A stretch of DNA of 59,330 bases from Actinomycetota bacterium (lineage in GTDB: Bacteria > Actinomycetota > Thermoleophilia > Solirubrobacterales > 70-9), in contig JAFDWO010000044.1 of NCBI GenBank assembly GCA_018268415.1, forward strand, positions 1 to 59,330. The letters are read 5' to 3'. Position numbers and translations under genes: made by a program. The first letter of the stretch is position 1, and every line of letters begins with the position of its first letter. The notes beneath the pieces are model-generated. The model was not told where the DNA came from. It made no database searches and was given only the letters and a program-made list of their open reading frames with translations. Shown one piece after another: positions 26,624-35,192 of this stretch.

Positions 26624-28414
26624 TCATTTCTTCTCCAGGCCCTCGCGAAGCCGCTCCCTGCGGGTTTTCGTCGCCTCACCGACTACCTCGAGCGAGTCGT
26701 CCTCGACCGTCCCGACCCACTCGACGCCGTAGACGTCACGGGCGGCCGCGGCGCTGATCCAGCCTTCGAGCAGGTCGTCCAGCACCAGCTCCGGGTCGCG
26801 CTCGAGCGGATCGCCGTAGCCGCCTCCCCCGCTTTCGACCCCCAGCACCCACTCGCCCGGCACCAGCTCGACGTCACCGATCGCGGGCCGGGGCACCGCG
26901 GAGCCGTCCGCCTCGATCTTCGCCGCCCGTGCCGCGCCCCCCGGGGCGCCGCCGCGTACGCCCTGCGGCGGGTTGTGGGCGAAGTCGGCGAAATAGAAGG
27001 CCTGTAGCGGGTCGGCGACCGGGCCGTAGACCATCTCGCCTGCCGGGCCGCCGCGATGGCGGCCGGCGCCACCGCTGTCGGGGAGCAGACGCAGGGACCG
27101 GATCCGCAGCGGATAGCGCTGCTCGAGCACCTCGACGCTGTCGATGTACACCGTTTTCGCGCAGTCGGGCATCGCGTAGGTGACCCAGCCGTCGGCCGTC
27201 GCCGAGGCCGGGCCGCCGTTGTTGCCGATCACCATCTGGTTGACGTAAGGCGAGCCGTTGCGACGGTCGTTGCCGGAGAAGACCGAGTACCCGACCCCCA
27301 TCGCGCCCGCCCCCTCCGCCAGGCCGTGCCCGTCGCCGACCGCGGCCACCGCCGCCTGCACCGAGTTGATCAGTCGGTTCGAGAGGTTGGTCGTGGCGAC
27401 CGAGGCCGAGTGGGGGAACTCGAGGCCGCCGATCGCCGAGCCCTGGCGGATCCGCACCTCGATCCGGCGGAAGCTGCCGGCGTTGTGCGGCAGGTCGGGG
27501 TCGAGGCAGTTGAAGATCCCGATCACCGAGCCCGCCATCGCGCTGCAGCGGGACAGGTTCAGGCCGTTGTCGAGACAGTCGACGTTGTCGGTGAGGTCGA
27601 CGACGACCCGGCCCTCCTCGCCGTCGATCGAGAGGCCGACCTGGACCGGGATCCCGTCCGGGTGGCCGGGCATCGGGTCGTGCGGCGAGGAGCCGCGCAG
27701 CTCGCAGGTCGGCAGCTCGCGCAGCGCCGCCTGCGCCCGCTGCTCGGAATAATCGAGCCAGCGCTCGACGAAGGCCTTGATCGTCGCGGCGCCATAGCGC
27801 TCGATCGTCTCGCCGATCCGGCGCTCGCCGATCCGCCCGGCGCCGACCATCGCCAGGTAATCGCCGTACCACATGTCGGCGACCCGGATCCGCCGCCGGC
27901 ACATCCGCACGATGTCGTCGATATCACGGTAGTCGCGCTGGATCTGGACGCAGGGGAAGTTCAGCCCGCCCTCCTCGTAGAGGTCGGCCGCGTAGGGCAT
28001 GTAGGTGCTCGGCGCGGCGTTGCCGCAGTCGGCCTGGTGGGCCTTGGCGCAGGCCGTGAAGACGTGCTCACCGGCGTGGAAGACGGGCACCAGGAGGGTG
28101 AAGTCGGCGGTGTGGGTATTGCCCAGGTAGGGGTCGTTGTGGAGGAAGGCGTCACCGCGGGCGAGGTCGGGGTGGAGCTCGCGCATCGAGGCGGTCTGCA
28201 GACCGGCGCCGAGGACGTGGACCTGCAGGCCCTCGGCCGCCGCCAGCAGCTGGTCGTCGGCGGAGACGATCGAGCAGGAGAAGTCGCGCGCCATGTTCAG
28301 CACCGCCGAGCGGCCGGTGCGGAACAGGGTGTTGGTCATCTCGCGGACGATCGCCTCGAAGCGGTTGGCGAGGACCGCGAGCAGGGTCCCGTCGAGCTCC
28401 GGCGCGCCGGCCAT
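26624..28414 (-). CDS. hyuB: Hydantoinase B/oxoprolinase family subunit (HyuB2)
   Basis: The 596-residue subunit shows VLANRFEAIVREMTNTLFRTGRS, NMARDFSCSIVSADDQLL, GDAFLHNDPYLGNTHTADF and the C-terminal VESGGGGYGDPLERDP (segments given singly). These are HyuB landmarks, but the DPYLGNTH and VRMCRRRIRVADMW segments set it apart from HyuB1 and lean toward the acetone/acetophenone carboxylase-like or caprolactamase branch. It starts at the ATG at 28414 sharing one base with the hyuA2 stop. A longer open frame upstream is a shadow inside hyuA2. Confidence 0.88.
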   Translation of the reverse strand: MAGAPELDGTLLAVLANRFEAIVREMTNTLFRTGRSAVLNMARDFSCSIVSADDQLLAAAEGLQVHVLGAGLQTASMRELHPDLARGDAFLHNDPYLGNTHTADFTLLVPVFHAGEHVFTACAKAHQADCGNAAPSTYMPYAADLYEEGGLNFPCVQIQRDYRDIDDIVRMCRRRIRVADMWYGDYLAMVGAGRIGERRIGETIERYGAATIKAFVERWLDYSEQRAQAALRELPTCELRGSSPHDPMPGHPDGIPVQVGLSIDGEEGRVVVDLTDNVDCLDNGLNLSRCSAMAGSVIGIFNCLDPDLPHNAGSFRRIEVRIRQGSAIGGLEFPHSASVATTNLSNRLINSVQAAVAAVGDGHGLAEGAGAMGVGYSVFSGNDRRNGSPYVNQMVIGNNGGPASATADGWVTYAMPDCAKTVYIDSVEVLEQRYPLRIRSLRLLPDSGGAGRHRGGPAGEMVYGPVADPLQAFYFADFAHNPPQGVRGGAPGGAARAAKIEADGSAVPRPAIGDVELVPGEWVLGVESGGGGYGDPLERDPELVLDDLLEGWISAAAARDVYGVEWVGTVEDDSLEVVGEATKTRRERLREGLEKK

Positions 28415-30504
28415 CACGCCACCTCCAGCAGGTAGTCGCCCTGGTCGGTGACGTGCAGCGTCGCCTCCGGGGGGACGACGATCGTCGTCGTCGGCTCGGT
28501 GATCAGGAGCGGCCCGGCCAGCCGCGCCCCCCGCTCCAGGCTGCCGCCTTCGTGGACCTCGACCTCCACCGCGCCATCGCCGAAGTGGGCCCGGCGGCGG
28601 CGCGGCGGCGCGGGCGGCGGCGGGGTCGGACCGGCGAGCCCGGGCTTGCGCGGGCGGGCGATCAGGCGGCCCTTCCAGTGCACGGCCTCGACCCGCTGGC
28701 CCGGGTCGGTGACGGCGAAGATCCGCTCGTGGGCGGCGTGGAAGTCGGCGACGAGGCGCTCCAGGTCGGCCTCGTCGTCGAACCGGTCCCCGGCGAGCGG
28801 CAGCCCCAGCTCCCAGACCTGGTGGGCGTACCGGGCTTCGACGAAGTGCTGCACGGGGGCGATCTCGAGGCCCCCGTCGCGCAGCGTCCCGGCCGTCGCG
28901 GCGAGGTCCGCGTCGAGCTCGGCCAGGATCGCGTTCACCGCCGCGAAGTCGAAGTCCCCGGAGTCGGTCAGGAGGCTGCGACCGACCTCGGTGACGATGT
29001 CGGCGTGCTGGGCACCGAAGGCGCTGAGGGCGCCTGCGGTCCGCGGCAGCAAGACGCTCCGGCACCCGAGCTCACGGGCGATCGCGGCGATCCCCAGCCC
29101 GGCCGCGCCGCCGCCGGCGACGAGGGCGCTGTCGCGCGGGTCGACCCCCTGGTTGATCGTGATCTCCTTGATCGCGGCGACCATGTGCTCGTTGACGATC
29201 GTCAGGATCGCCGCCGCCGTCGCCGGCACGTCGGAGCCCGTCTGGGCGGCGATCGCCCCGACCGCGCGCTCGGCCGCCTCGGCGTCCAGGTCCATGCGGC
29301 CGCCGAGGAAGCGGTCCGGGTCGAGGTAGCCGAGCACCACCGCGGCATCGGTGACGGTCGCCTCGCTGCCGCCGTTGCCGTAACAGGCGGGCCCGGGGTC
29401 GGCGCCGGCGCTCTGCGGGCCGACGCGCAGGAGGCCGCCGCTGTCGATCCAGGCGATCGACCCGCCGCCCGCGCCGACCGAACGGGCGTCGACCGAAGAG
29501 AGGCCGGTGAGGTGCCCGGCAAAGGGCTCGCCGAGCCAGGTCTCCCGCGTCGTCACCACCTCCCCCGTGCGGACGAGGCTGACGTCGAAGCTGGTGCCGC
29601 CGGTGTCGCAGACGATCACGTCGGCGCTGCCGAGCACGGCCTCGCCGTAGGCCCGCCCGGCCACCGGGGCCAGCGAGGGGCCGGAGCGGACGGCGTAGAC
29701 CGGGCGCGCCTCCAGGTCGGCCATCGGGATCACCCCGCCGAGTGAGTTGGCGGCGAGCAGCTCGCCCGCGAACCCGAGCTCCCGCAGCCCGGTGGCGACC
29801 TCACGCAGGTGCGCCTGCATGATCGGCTTCAGCGAGGCGTCGATCGCGGCGCAGGAGGTGCGGCGGTACTCGCGCACGATCGGGTTCAGCTGGTGGGAGA
29901 GCGTGAACGGCACGCCCGGCAGCTCGCGGGCGATCAGCTCGCCGACCCGCAGCTCGTGCGCGGGGTTGACGATCGACCAGAGCAGCGAGACCGCGACCGC
30001 CTCCACCCCGCGCCGCGCGAGGCCGCGGACGATCGCGGTCGCCGCCTCCTCGTCGAGCGGCACCACCACCTCGCCCGCCGCGCCGATCCGCTCGGGCAGC
30101 TCGAAGGTCAGCCGCCGCGGGACGTACGGGGGCGGCGGCGAAGCGCTGAAGTCGTACGGGCGCAGGGAGCCGCCTTCGCGGCGGACCAGGACGTCGGGAA
30201 AGCCCTCGGTGCAGAGCAGCGCCGTGCGGGCGGTGTTGCCGACCAGGACCGCGTTGGTGGCCTGCGTGGTCGCGTAGACGAAGAGATCGCAACCGGCGAG
30301 GACGGTTCCGGCGTCGAGGTCGAGGTCGGCCGCAGCGGCCTCGATCGCCGCCGTCAGCCCGACGACCAGGCCGCCCGGCGTGGTCAGGGACTTGCCGATC
30401 GCGGTGGCGCCGGCGTCGTCGGTGACGACCACGTCGGTGAAGGTGCCGCCGACGTCGCAGGTCACCTTGAAGCGGCGCCCGGTCGAGTCGGCGGCGAGGC
30501 TCAC
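28414..30504 (-). CDS. hyuA: Hydantoinase A/oxoprolinase family subunit (HyuA2)
   Basis: The 696-residue ASKHA ATPase begins with VTCDVGGTFTDVVVTDDAG, then FVYATTQATNAVL, NPIVREYRRTSCAAIDASL, VIVCDTGGTSFDVSLV and AGGGAAGLGIAAIARELG. It forms the ATP-hydrolysing half of the second HyuAB pair. It overlaps aminotransferase 2 by 4 bp and hyuB2 by 1 bp. The start at 30504 encodes a short leader before the ATPase motif near residue 15. Substrate is unknown; lactams, hydantoins and oxoproline are all possible. Confidence 0.88.
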   Translation of the reverse strand: MSLAADSTGRRFKVTCDVGGTFTDVVVTDDAGATAIGKSLTTPGGLVVGLTAAIEAAAADLDLDAGTVLAGCDLFVYATTQATNAVLVGNTARTALLCTEGFPDVLVRREGGSLRPYDFSASPPPPYVPRRLTFELPERIGAAGEVVVPLDEEAATAIVRGLARRGVEAVAVSLLWSIVNPAHELRVGELIARELPGVPFTLSHQLNPIVREYRRTSCAAIDASLKPIMQAHLREVATGLRELGFAGELLAANSLGGVIPMADLEARPVYAVRSGPSLAPVAGRAYGEAVLGSADVIVCDTGGTSFDVSLVRTGEVVTTRETWLGEPFAGHLTGLSSVDARSVGAGGGSIAWIDSGGLLRVGPQSAGADPGPACYGNGGSEATVTDAAVVLGYLDPDRFLGGRMDLDAEAAERAVGAIAAQTGSDVPATAAAILTIVNEHMVAAIKEITINQGVDPRDSALVAGGGAAGLGIAAIARELGCRSVLLPRTAGALSAFGAQHADIVTEVGRSLLTDSGDFDFAAVNAILAELDADLAATAGTLRDGGLEIAPVQHFVEARYAHQVWELGLPLAGDRFDDEADLERLVADFHAAHERIFAVTDPGQRVEAVHWKGRLIARPRKPGLAGPTPPPPAPPRRRRAHFGDGAVEVEVHEGGSLERGARLAGPLLITEPTTTIVVPPEATLHVTDQGDYLLEVA

Positions 30505-31808
30505 GACCCGAGCCCCGCGCTCTGTCCGGGCTCCGCGGCCAGATCGTCGAGTGCCGCTTCGAGCCCGTTCACCGCCCGCTCCAGCGCCTCGTCGTCGAGC
30601 GTCGTCGCCAGTGCGAACTCGCCGTCCTGGCCGAAGTAGACCCCGTGGTTGATCGACGCCAGGTGGAAGCGGGCGCCGAGCTCGCGGTCCGGCGAGCCGC
30701 CCGCGCCGACCACGTAGCTGCCGAGGATCGAGCCGTCGCCGGTCACTTCCAGCGGGATCCCGACCGCGGCCGCCTTGCGCTCCAGCGCCCCCTTCAGCCG
30801 TTCGGCGCGGCGGTCCATCGCGGCGATCTCGCCGGCCCCGAGGTGTTCGAGCGTCACCCGCCCGGCGGTCGCCCCGAGGGGATTTCCATTGAAGGAGCCG
30901 CCGTGGTAGAGGCCCTCGGGATTGTCGGGGTCGAGCACCGCGAGCAGCTCCTCGCGGCCGGCGACGACGCCCACCGGCAGGCCGCCGCCGATGAACTTGC
31001 CGAGGCAGGTGAGATCTGGCTCGATGCCGAATTTCTCGGCCGAGCCGCCGAGCGCGAGCCGGAACATCAGGCAGTCGTCGAGGATCACCACCGCCCCTTC
31101 GGCGCGCGCCAGCGCCGCCAGCTCGGGCAAGAAGCCGGGCGGCGGCGGCACCACTTCGAAGGTGAAGAGGATCGGCTCGATGATCACCCCGGCGATCTCG
31201 CCGCGGTGACGGGCGAAGACCTCGCGGTAGGAGTCGATGTCGCCGAAGCGGCCGAGCACGGTGCGGCCGGGCATCTCGCCGTTGCCGTAGAGGCCCGCCT
31301 CCAGGTCGTCGTAGGAGCCGTGGTAGGCGCCCCAGGACTTGACCATCAACGGCCTGCCGGTGGCGTGGCGGGCCAGTTTCACGGCCAGCATCCCCGCCTC
31401 GGTGCCGGTGTTGGTGAAGCGCACCCGGTCGGCGCTCGGGATCCGCTCGCAGAGCGCCTCGGCGAAGCGGATCTGCGGCAGCGAGGTGCCCGGCCAGGCG
31501 GTGGCGTTGGGCAGCGCCTCGCGCAGCGCCTCCTCGACCGGCGGGAAGGCGTGGCCGTGGATCAGGCTGAGGCCGTTGTAGGTGAAGTCGACGTAACGGT
31601 TGCCGTCGAGGTCCCAGAGGTAGGGGCCGGCGCCGCGCTCGAAGGTCAGCGGGTAGGGACGGAAATAACCGAAGGCGCGGGTGCTGCCGCCGGGGAGGCT
31701 CCGCTTGGCGCGCTCGAAGATCTCGGCGACGTTCGGGGTGCGACGCCGGTAGGTCTGCTCGATCTCCGAGTCCGCGGTGAAGGTGGCGAGCGCCGGCCGA
31801 TTACCCAT
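30501..31808 (-). CDS. Class III aminotransferase, glutamate-1-semialdehyde aminomutase-like
   Basis: The 435-residue enzyme resembles the HemL branch: LPGGSTRAFGYFRPYP, GNRYVDFTYNGLSLIHGHA, FTNTGTEAGMLAVKLAR, VIILDDCLMFRLA (Asp for PLP nitrogen) and Schiff-base lysine in CLGKFIGGGLPVG. Real HemL has a KPLPGGV start and other signature residues, and no haem genes are near, so a catabolic role acting on beta- or other amino acids is likelier. The ATG at 31808 overlaps the gntR2 stop by 8 bp; a GTG at 31817 is the alternative. Confidence 0.85.
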   Translation of the reverse strand: MGNRPALATFTADSEIEQTYRRRTPNVAEIFERAKRSLPGGSTRAFGYFRPYPLTFERGAGPYLWDLDGNRYVDFTYNGLSLIHGHAFPPVEEALREALPNATAWPGTSLPQIRFAEALCERIPSADRVRFTNTGTEAGMLAVKLARHATGRPLMVKSWGAYHGSYDDLEAGLYGNGEMPGRTVLGRFGDIDSYREVFARHRGEIAGVIIEPILFTFEVVPPPPGFLPELAALARAEGAVVILDDCLMFRLALGGSAEKFGIEPDLTCLGKFIGGGLPVGVVAGREELLAVLDPDNPEGLYHGGSFNGNPLGATAGRVTLEHLGAGEIAAMDRRAERLKGALERKAAAVGIPLEVTGDGSILGSYVVGAGGSPDRELGARFHLASINHGVYFGQDGEFALATTLDDEALERAVNGLEAALDDLAAEPGQSAGLGS

Positions 31809-32511
31809 CGTCGCCACCGCGGGAGAAGAGCTCGGGGTGCTCGGAGAGCGTGAGGCGCGTGCGGCGGATGTGGATCCGGTGCAGCTCGCCGGCGTCCTCG
31901 GCCGCCCCGCGCTCGATCGCGTCGAGGATCATCCGGTGCTCGACGACCGAGGTCTCGAGCCGGTGCGGGAGGATCGAGAAGGCGCGGCGATAGCGCTCGG
32001 CGGTGGCGAACGTCCCGGTGATCACGGCCTGCACCCGCGGCAGGTCGGCCACCGCGAAGATCCCCCCGTGCAGTCGCCGGTCGACGGCGAGGTAGCCGTC
32101 GATGTCCTCGCGCTCGGCGCAGACCTCGCTCTCGTCGTTGATCGCGCGCAGCGCGGCCAGTTGCTCCGCGTCGATCCGCCGCGCGGCGCTCTCCGTGAGG
32201 ACCGGCTCCAGTGCCTCGCGCACGATGTAGGTCTCGATCAGGTCCTTCGGGTCGAGCGGCGTCACCCGCGCACCGACGTCACGCTCCAGCGACACCAGCC
32301 CCTCGCCCGCCAGCTGCTGCAGCGCTTCCCGCACCGGCAGCCGACTCACCTCGAGCCGCTCCGCCACCGCCCCCTGCGTGATCCGTTCGTTCGGCGCGAG
32401 CACCCCCTCCACGATTTCTGCCCGCAGCTTCGTCGCCACCTCCGCCGCCATCGCCGCCCCGCCGAGGCGCGAGTCGGGAGCTCCGGAGGGACTTCCTGCA
32501 GAGGCGGTCAT
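31801..32511 (-). CDS. GntR-family transcriptional regulator, FCD subfamily (GntR2)
   Basis: The 236-residue protein has a winged helix (GVLAPNERITQGAVAERLEVSRLPVREALQQL in two segments) and a helical FCD domain with the Asp-His-His pattern. It is first in the minus-strand run and probably represses it. I chose the ATG at 32511 rather than a TTG at 32529, because the latter falls inside an operator-like palindrome that overlaps the -10 box. With the -10 at 32519-32524, transcription would begin at or next to the ATG, so the message may be leaderless. Confidence 0.88.
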   Translation of the reverse strand: MTASAGSPSGAPDSRLGGAAMAAEVATKLRAEIVEGVLAPNERITQGAVAERLEVSRLPVREALQQLAGEGLVSLERDVGARVTPLDPKDLIETYIVREALEPVLTESAARRIDAEQLAALRAINDESEVCAEREDIDGYLAVDRRLHGGIFAVADLPRVQAVITGTFATAERYRRAFSILPHRLETSVVEHRMILDAIERGAAEDAGELHRIHIRRTRLTLSEHPELFSRGGDDG

Positions 32512-32518
32512 CGCTGGG

Positions 32519-32548
32519 ATTAGATCCAATCTGTGAGCTGATTGTCAA
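32519..32548 (-). promoter_or_regulatory. Promoter of gntR2 with VanR-like operator over the -10 box
   Basis: On the minus strand TTGACA (32543-32548) and TCTAAT (32519-32524) are separated by 18 bp, near the sigma70 consensus. The operator ATTGGATCTAAT (32519-32530) differs at one base from the perfect palindrome ATTGGATCCAAT, the site known for Caulobacter VanR, an FCD-type GntR. Repressor bound here would block RNA polymerase. Confidence 0.7.
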
Positions 32549-32602
32549 GTGAGAATTCTTAAACGGCTTGATAAAGCGATTTTTCTTGCTCGCGTTCAAC
32601 AG

Positions 32603-32614
32603 ATTGGATCCAGT
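32603..32614. promoter_or_regulatory. Second VanR-like operator upstream of gntR2
   Basis: ATTGGATCCAGT matches ATTGGATCCAAT at 11 of 12 positions. Its centre lies 84 bp from the first operator (8 helical turns at 10.5 bp), so one dimer pair could loop the DNA. It also lies 250 bp upstream of the divergent small secreted protein gene. Confidence 0.6.
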
Positions 32615-32865
32615 AGTGATGAGATCGCTCGGTCGTGGTTACGACGGGCCGGTACCACGCCCACCGCGTGGCGCCTCGCTCGCACCTCTCGGCAGGCGCC
32701 GACTTTTCGCAAGCACGCCGGAGGCCCATGCGATCCGCGAGAAGGCGGCGGCGAGGACGCCGAACAGGTCGCTGGTCCTAGGACCAAGGTCCCCTTGAGA
32801 CCCCGACCGCGACAGGCGCATCCTCACTCCACCAGCGATCAAACACCCCACAAGGAGTGAGGAAC
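32615..32865. other. Interval between operator and small secreted-protein gene
   Basis: Short open frames occur on both strands, but none has a ribosome site or recognisable domain. The stretch from 32740 on probably carries the promoter of the gene at 32866, but no clear boxes stand out. Confidence 0.4.
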
Positions 32866-33114
32866 ATGAACAAATTCACCCGCCTTCTCGCAGTCACCGG
32901 CGTCACCGGCGCCCTGGCCCTCTCGGGCGGCGGCATCGCCGCGGCCGCCACCGCCGCAGGCAGCCCGCAGCAGAGCCCCGACCGGGCCGCCACCGTCGCC
33001 ATGAAGGACCACAGCGGCAAGGACCACGGCAGGGGCAAGGACCACGGCAGCGGCAAGGACCAGGGCAAGAGCAGGGACCAGGGCAAGAACCGCGACCGCA
33101 ACTCGAAGCGGTAG
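32866..33114 (+). CDS. Small secreted cationic protein with KDHG/KDQG repeats
   Basis: The 82-residue product begins with a signal peptide (Lys/Arg start, hydrophobic core near residues 7-25, AAA-type cleavage near 28-32). The mature part carries repeats of about six residues: KDHS, KDHG, KDHG, KDQG, RDQG, RDRN, all basic and hydrophilic. His and Asp spacing could bind a metal, but this is a guess. A good ribosome site (AAGGAG) lies before the ATG at 32866; the frame's earlier start at 32857 would place it within the site. It stands alone before a hairpin. I do not recognise a family. Confidence 0.75.
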   Translation: MNKFTRLLAVTGVTGALALSGGGIAAAATAAGSPQQSPDRAATVAMKDHSGKDHGRGKDHGSGKDQGKSRDQGKNRDRNSKR

Positions 33115-33130
33115 GGAGCCCGATGTCCTC

Positions 33131-33175
33131 CACGGGCGGCCTCGCCTCGGGCGGGGCCGCCTCAAGCCCGTCAGG
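33131..33175. terminator. GC-rich hairpin between convergent genes
   Basis: GGCGGCC near 33141-33147 pairs with GGCCGCC near 33161-33167, and outer ACGGGC/GCCCGT extend the stem. It lies between the small secreted protein gene and the convergent response regulator. No T run is seen on either side, so it would be a weak or Rho-assisted, two-way terminator. Confidence 0.45.
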
Positions 33176-33177
33176 AC

Positions 33178-33801
33178 CTAATCCTGGCCGATGCCATGGC
33201 GCCGCGCCCAGAGGGCGGCCTGGGTGCGATCGGTGACCCCGATCCGCTCGAAGACGCGGGTCAGGTGGGCCTTCACCGTCTTTTCGCTGATCCCGAGCCG
33301 CGCGGCGATCAGCTTGTTCGGCAGACCCGCCGCGACCAGCTCCAGCACCTCCCGCTCCCGCCGGGAGAGGTCGGCCTCACGCTGCCCGGCACGCGCGGCC
33401 AGCAGCTCGCTCGCCGCCTTCGGCGCCAGCGGCGACTCGCCGCGGGCGGCGGCGCGAATCCCGCCGAGGAGCTCATCGGGCGAGGAGTCCTTCAACAGGT
33501 AACCGAGCGCCCCGGCGTCGAGCGCCCCGAGGATCCGCTCGCGGTCCGCGAACGCGGTGAGGACGACGACGCGGCTGCCGGGACGGGCGGCGACGATGCG
33601 CTCGGTGGCGGCGATGCCGTCAAGCCGCGGCATCGAGAGGTCGATCAGGACGAGATCGGGATCGAGCTCCGCCGCCCGCGCCACCGCTTCTTCGCCATCC
33701 CCGACCGCGCCGACCACCTCGATGTCTTCGGCGGCCGCCAGCAGCGATTCGAGCCCGGCCCGGACCACCGGGTGATCCTCGGCGAGCAGCAGGCGGATCA
33801 C
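33178..33801 (-). CDS. NarL/FixJ-family response regulator
   Basis: The 207-residue regulator has a receiver (Glu8/Asp9, phospho-acceptor Asp54, switch Thr in VVLTAF, Lys in LLKDSS) and a LuxR helix-turn-helix (SRREREVLELVAAGLPNKLIAARL, two segments). It overlaps the kinase gene by 4 bp (ATGA) and follows it, so the two form a standard two-component pair. The target genes are unknown; the SQR-like gene upstream on the other strand is the nearest candidate. Confidence 0.92.
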   Translation of the reverse strand: MIRLLLAEDHPVVRAGLESLLAAAEDIEVVGAVGDGEEAVARAAELDPDLVLIDLSMPRLDGIAATERIVAARPGSRVVVLTAFADRERILGALDAGALGYLLKDSSPDELLGGIRAAARGESPLAPKAASELLAARAGQREADLSRREREVLELVAAGLPNKLIAARLGISEKTVKAHLTRVFERIGVTDRTQAALWARRHGIGQD

Positions 33802-35192
33802 CGGCGCTCCACCCCCACCCTCACTCGCGTCCCCAGGTCGGGTGCGGAGTCGACCGAGAAGCCGGCGCCGGCGTCCCGCGCCAGGTCACGCAGCATCGCG
33901 AGGCCGAAGTGACCTTCGCCCGCGGCGTCCTCGGAGCCGGGATCGAAGCCGGTCCCGTCGTCGGCGACCTCCAACACGACCGCGTCGCCGCGCTCGCCGA
34001 GCGTCACGTCGATCCGGTGCGGCTCGGCGTGGGCCACGGCGTTTCTGACCGCCTCCTGGGCGACCCGGAAGAACAGCGCCTCGTCCTCGGCGGGCAGCTG
34101 GAGGCCTTCGGCGACCTCGAGGCGCGTCTCGATACCGCGGGAGGCGACCGGACCGAGGAGGTCGGCGAGCGCCGCGGCCAGGCCGGCCTGGCGCAGGCTC
34201 GGCGGGTAGATCTCGACCAGCAGGCTGCGCAGCCCGCGCACGCCCTGACGGGCCTGCTCGGCGCCGCTGCCGAGCTCCTGCGCGGCGGCCAGGTCGCCGC
34301 TCGCCCGGCTGCGCTCCGCCGCGGCGGCAAGGTTGAAGGAGAGGCCCGCGAGGTCCTGCACCACGCCATCGTGAAGGTCCCGGGCGATCCGTCGGCGTTC
34401 GGTGCTCGACGCATCGACGGCACGCTCGAGCAGCTCCTCCCGCTCACGGCTTCCCCGTCGCAATCGCCGGGCCATCGAGGCGGCGATCGGTAGCTGGAGC
34501 AGGTAGAGCACGCCGACCGCGATCAGCAAGGCCGGCAGGAAGGCGACCCAGATCGAGCGCGCGCTCGCGGTCACGGAGCCGAAGTGCTGGTAGGCCTCGA
34601 AGAGAAACTTGCGCCCGCCGCGATCGCGGATCGGCAGGTAGACCTCGAGCAGCTTGCCGAGGCCACGCTCGGAGCGGTTCTCCGGAAGGGAGAGGTCGCT
34701 GACGCCCGAATCAACCGTTCCCGTGCGCAAAGACGCCACCTCGTCTTTGCCCAGTTCGAACCTTTTGCCGATCAGTCGGCGCGCGTCCGAGTAGACGACT
34801 CGCCCGCTCGGCGTCCAGATCTTCACCCGGACGATCGGATCGCGCAGCACCCGTTCCCGCACGACCCGGTCGAAGTGCGCCAACGCCACCGGATCGCCCC
34901 GTACCACGCCGCGCGTCAGGTTCGGTTCGACGATCCCCTTGCCGACCAGTTCCGTGAGCTGGCGTGCGTTCTTCAGCGCCTCGGTGGTGCCGACATCGCG
35001 GAGGACCAGGTAGCTGATCACTCCGGCGACCACGAGGGCGACGATGCCGCCCATCGCAAAGCGGACCATCGCCCCGGCGACCGACGGCGACCGCCGGGGG
35101 CCGCGCCGCTCTCGCCGCAACCGGTCGCCCCTTGCCGTCGCGGCGTCTTCCGACTGCTTGGTCAGACGCACAGGCCGATCGACGATGGGCAT
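33798..35192 (-). CDS. Membrane sensor histidine kinase (HisKA_3 type)
   Basis: The 464-residue kinase has a basic N-terminus, one span at about 43-65, an extracytoplasmic sensor of about 150 residues with PIVRVKIWTPSGRVVYSD (a single-Cache-like strand), a second span near 215-238, phospho-acceptor His274 in RDLHDGVVQDL, and a HATPase with NAVAHA and DDGTGFD. The ATG at 35192 fits the short basic leader; the frame open to 35315 lacks any similarity. It pairs with the response regulator at 33178. The sensor ligand is unknown. Confidence 0.9.
   Translation of the reverse strand: MPIVDRPVRLTKQSEDAATARGDRLRRERRGPRRSPSVAGAMVRFAMGGIVALVVAGVISYLVLRDVGTTEALKNARQLTELVGKGIVEPNLTRGVVRGDPVALAHFDRVVRERVLRDPIVRVKIWTPSGRVVYSDARRLIGKRFELGKDEVASLRTGTVDSGVSDLSLPENRSERGLGKLLEVYLPIRDRGGRKFLFEAYQHFGSVTASARSIWVAFLPALLIAVGVLYLLQLPIAASMARRLRRGSREREELLERAVDASSTERRRIARDLHDGVVQDLAGLSFNLAAAAERSRASGDLAAAQELGSGAEQARQGVRGLRSLLVEIYPPSLRQAGLAAALADLLGPVASRGIETRLEVAEGLQLPAEDEALFFRVAQEAVRNAVAHAEPHRIDVTLGERGDAVVLEVADDGTGFDPGSEDAAGEGHFGLAMLRDLARDAGAGFSVDSAPDLGTRVRVGVERR

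Noticed and set aside
30501..31808. Aminotransferase 2 as haem-pathway HemL
   Set aside because: No haem genes nearby, signature start differs, and it is tightly coupled to hyuAB.
32568..32798. A plus-strand ORF behind the second operator
   Set aside because: No ribosome site, no domain, overlaps other frames of equal length.
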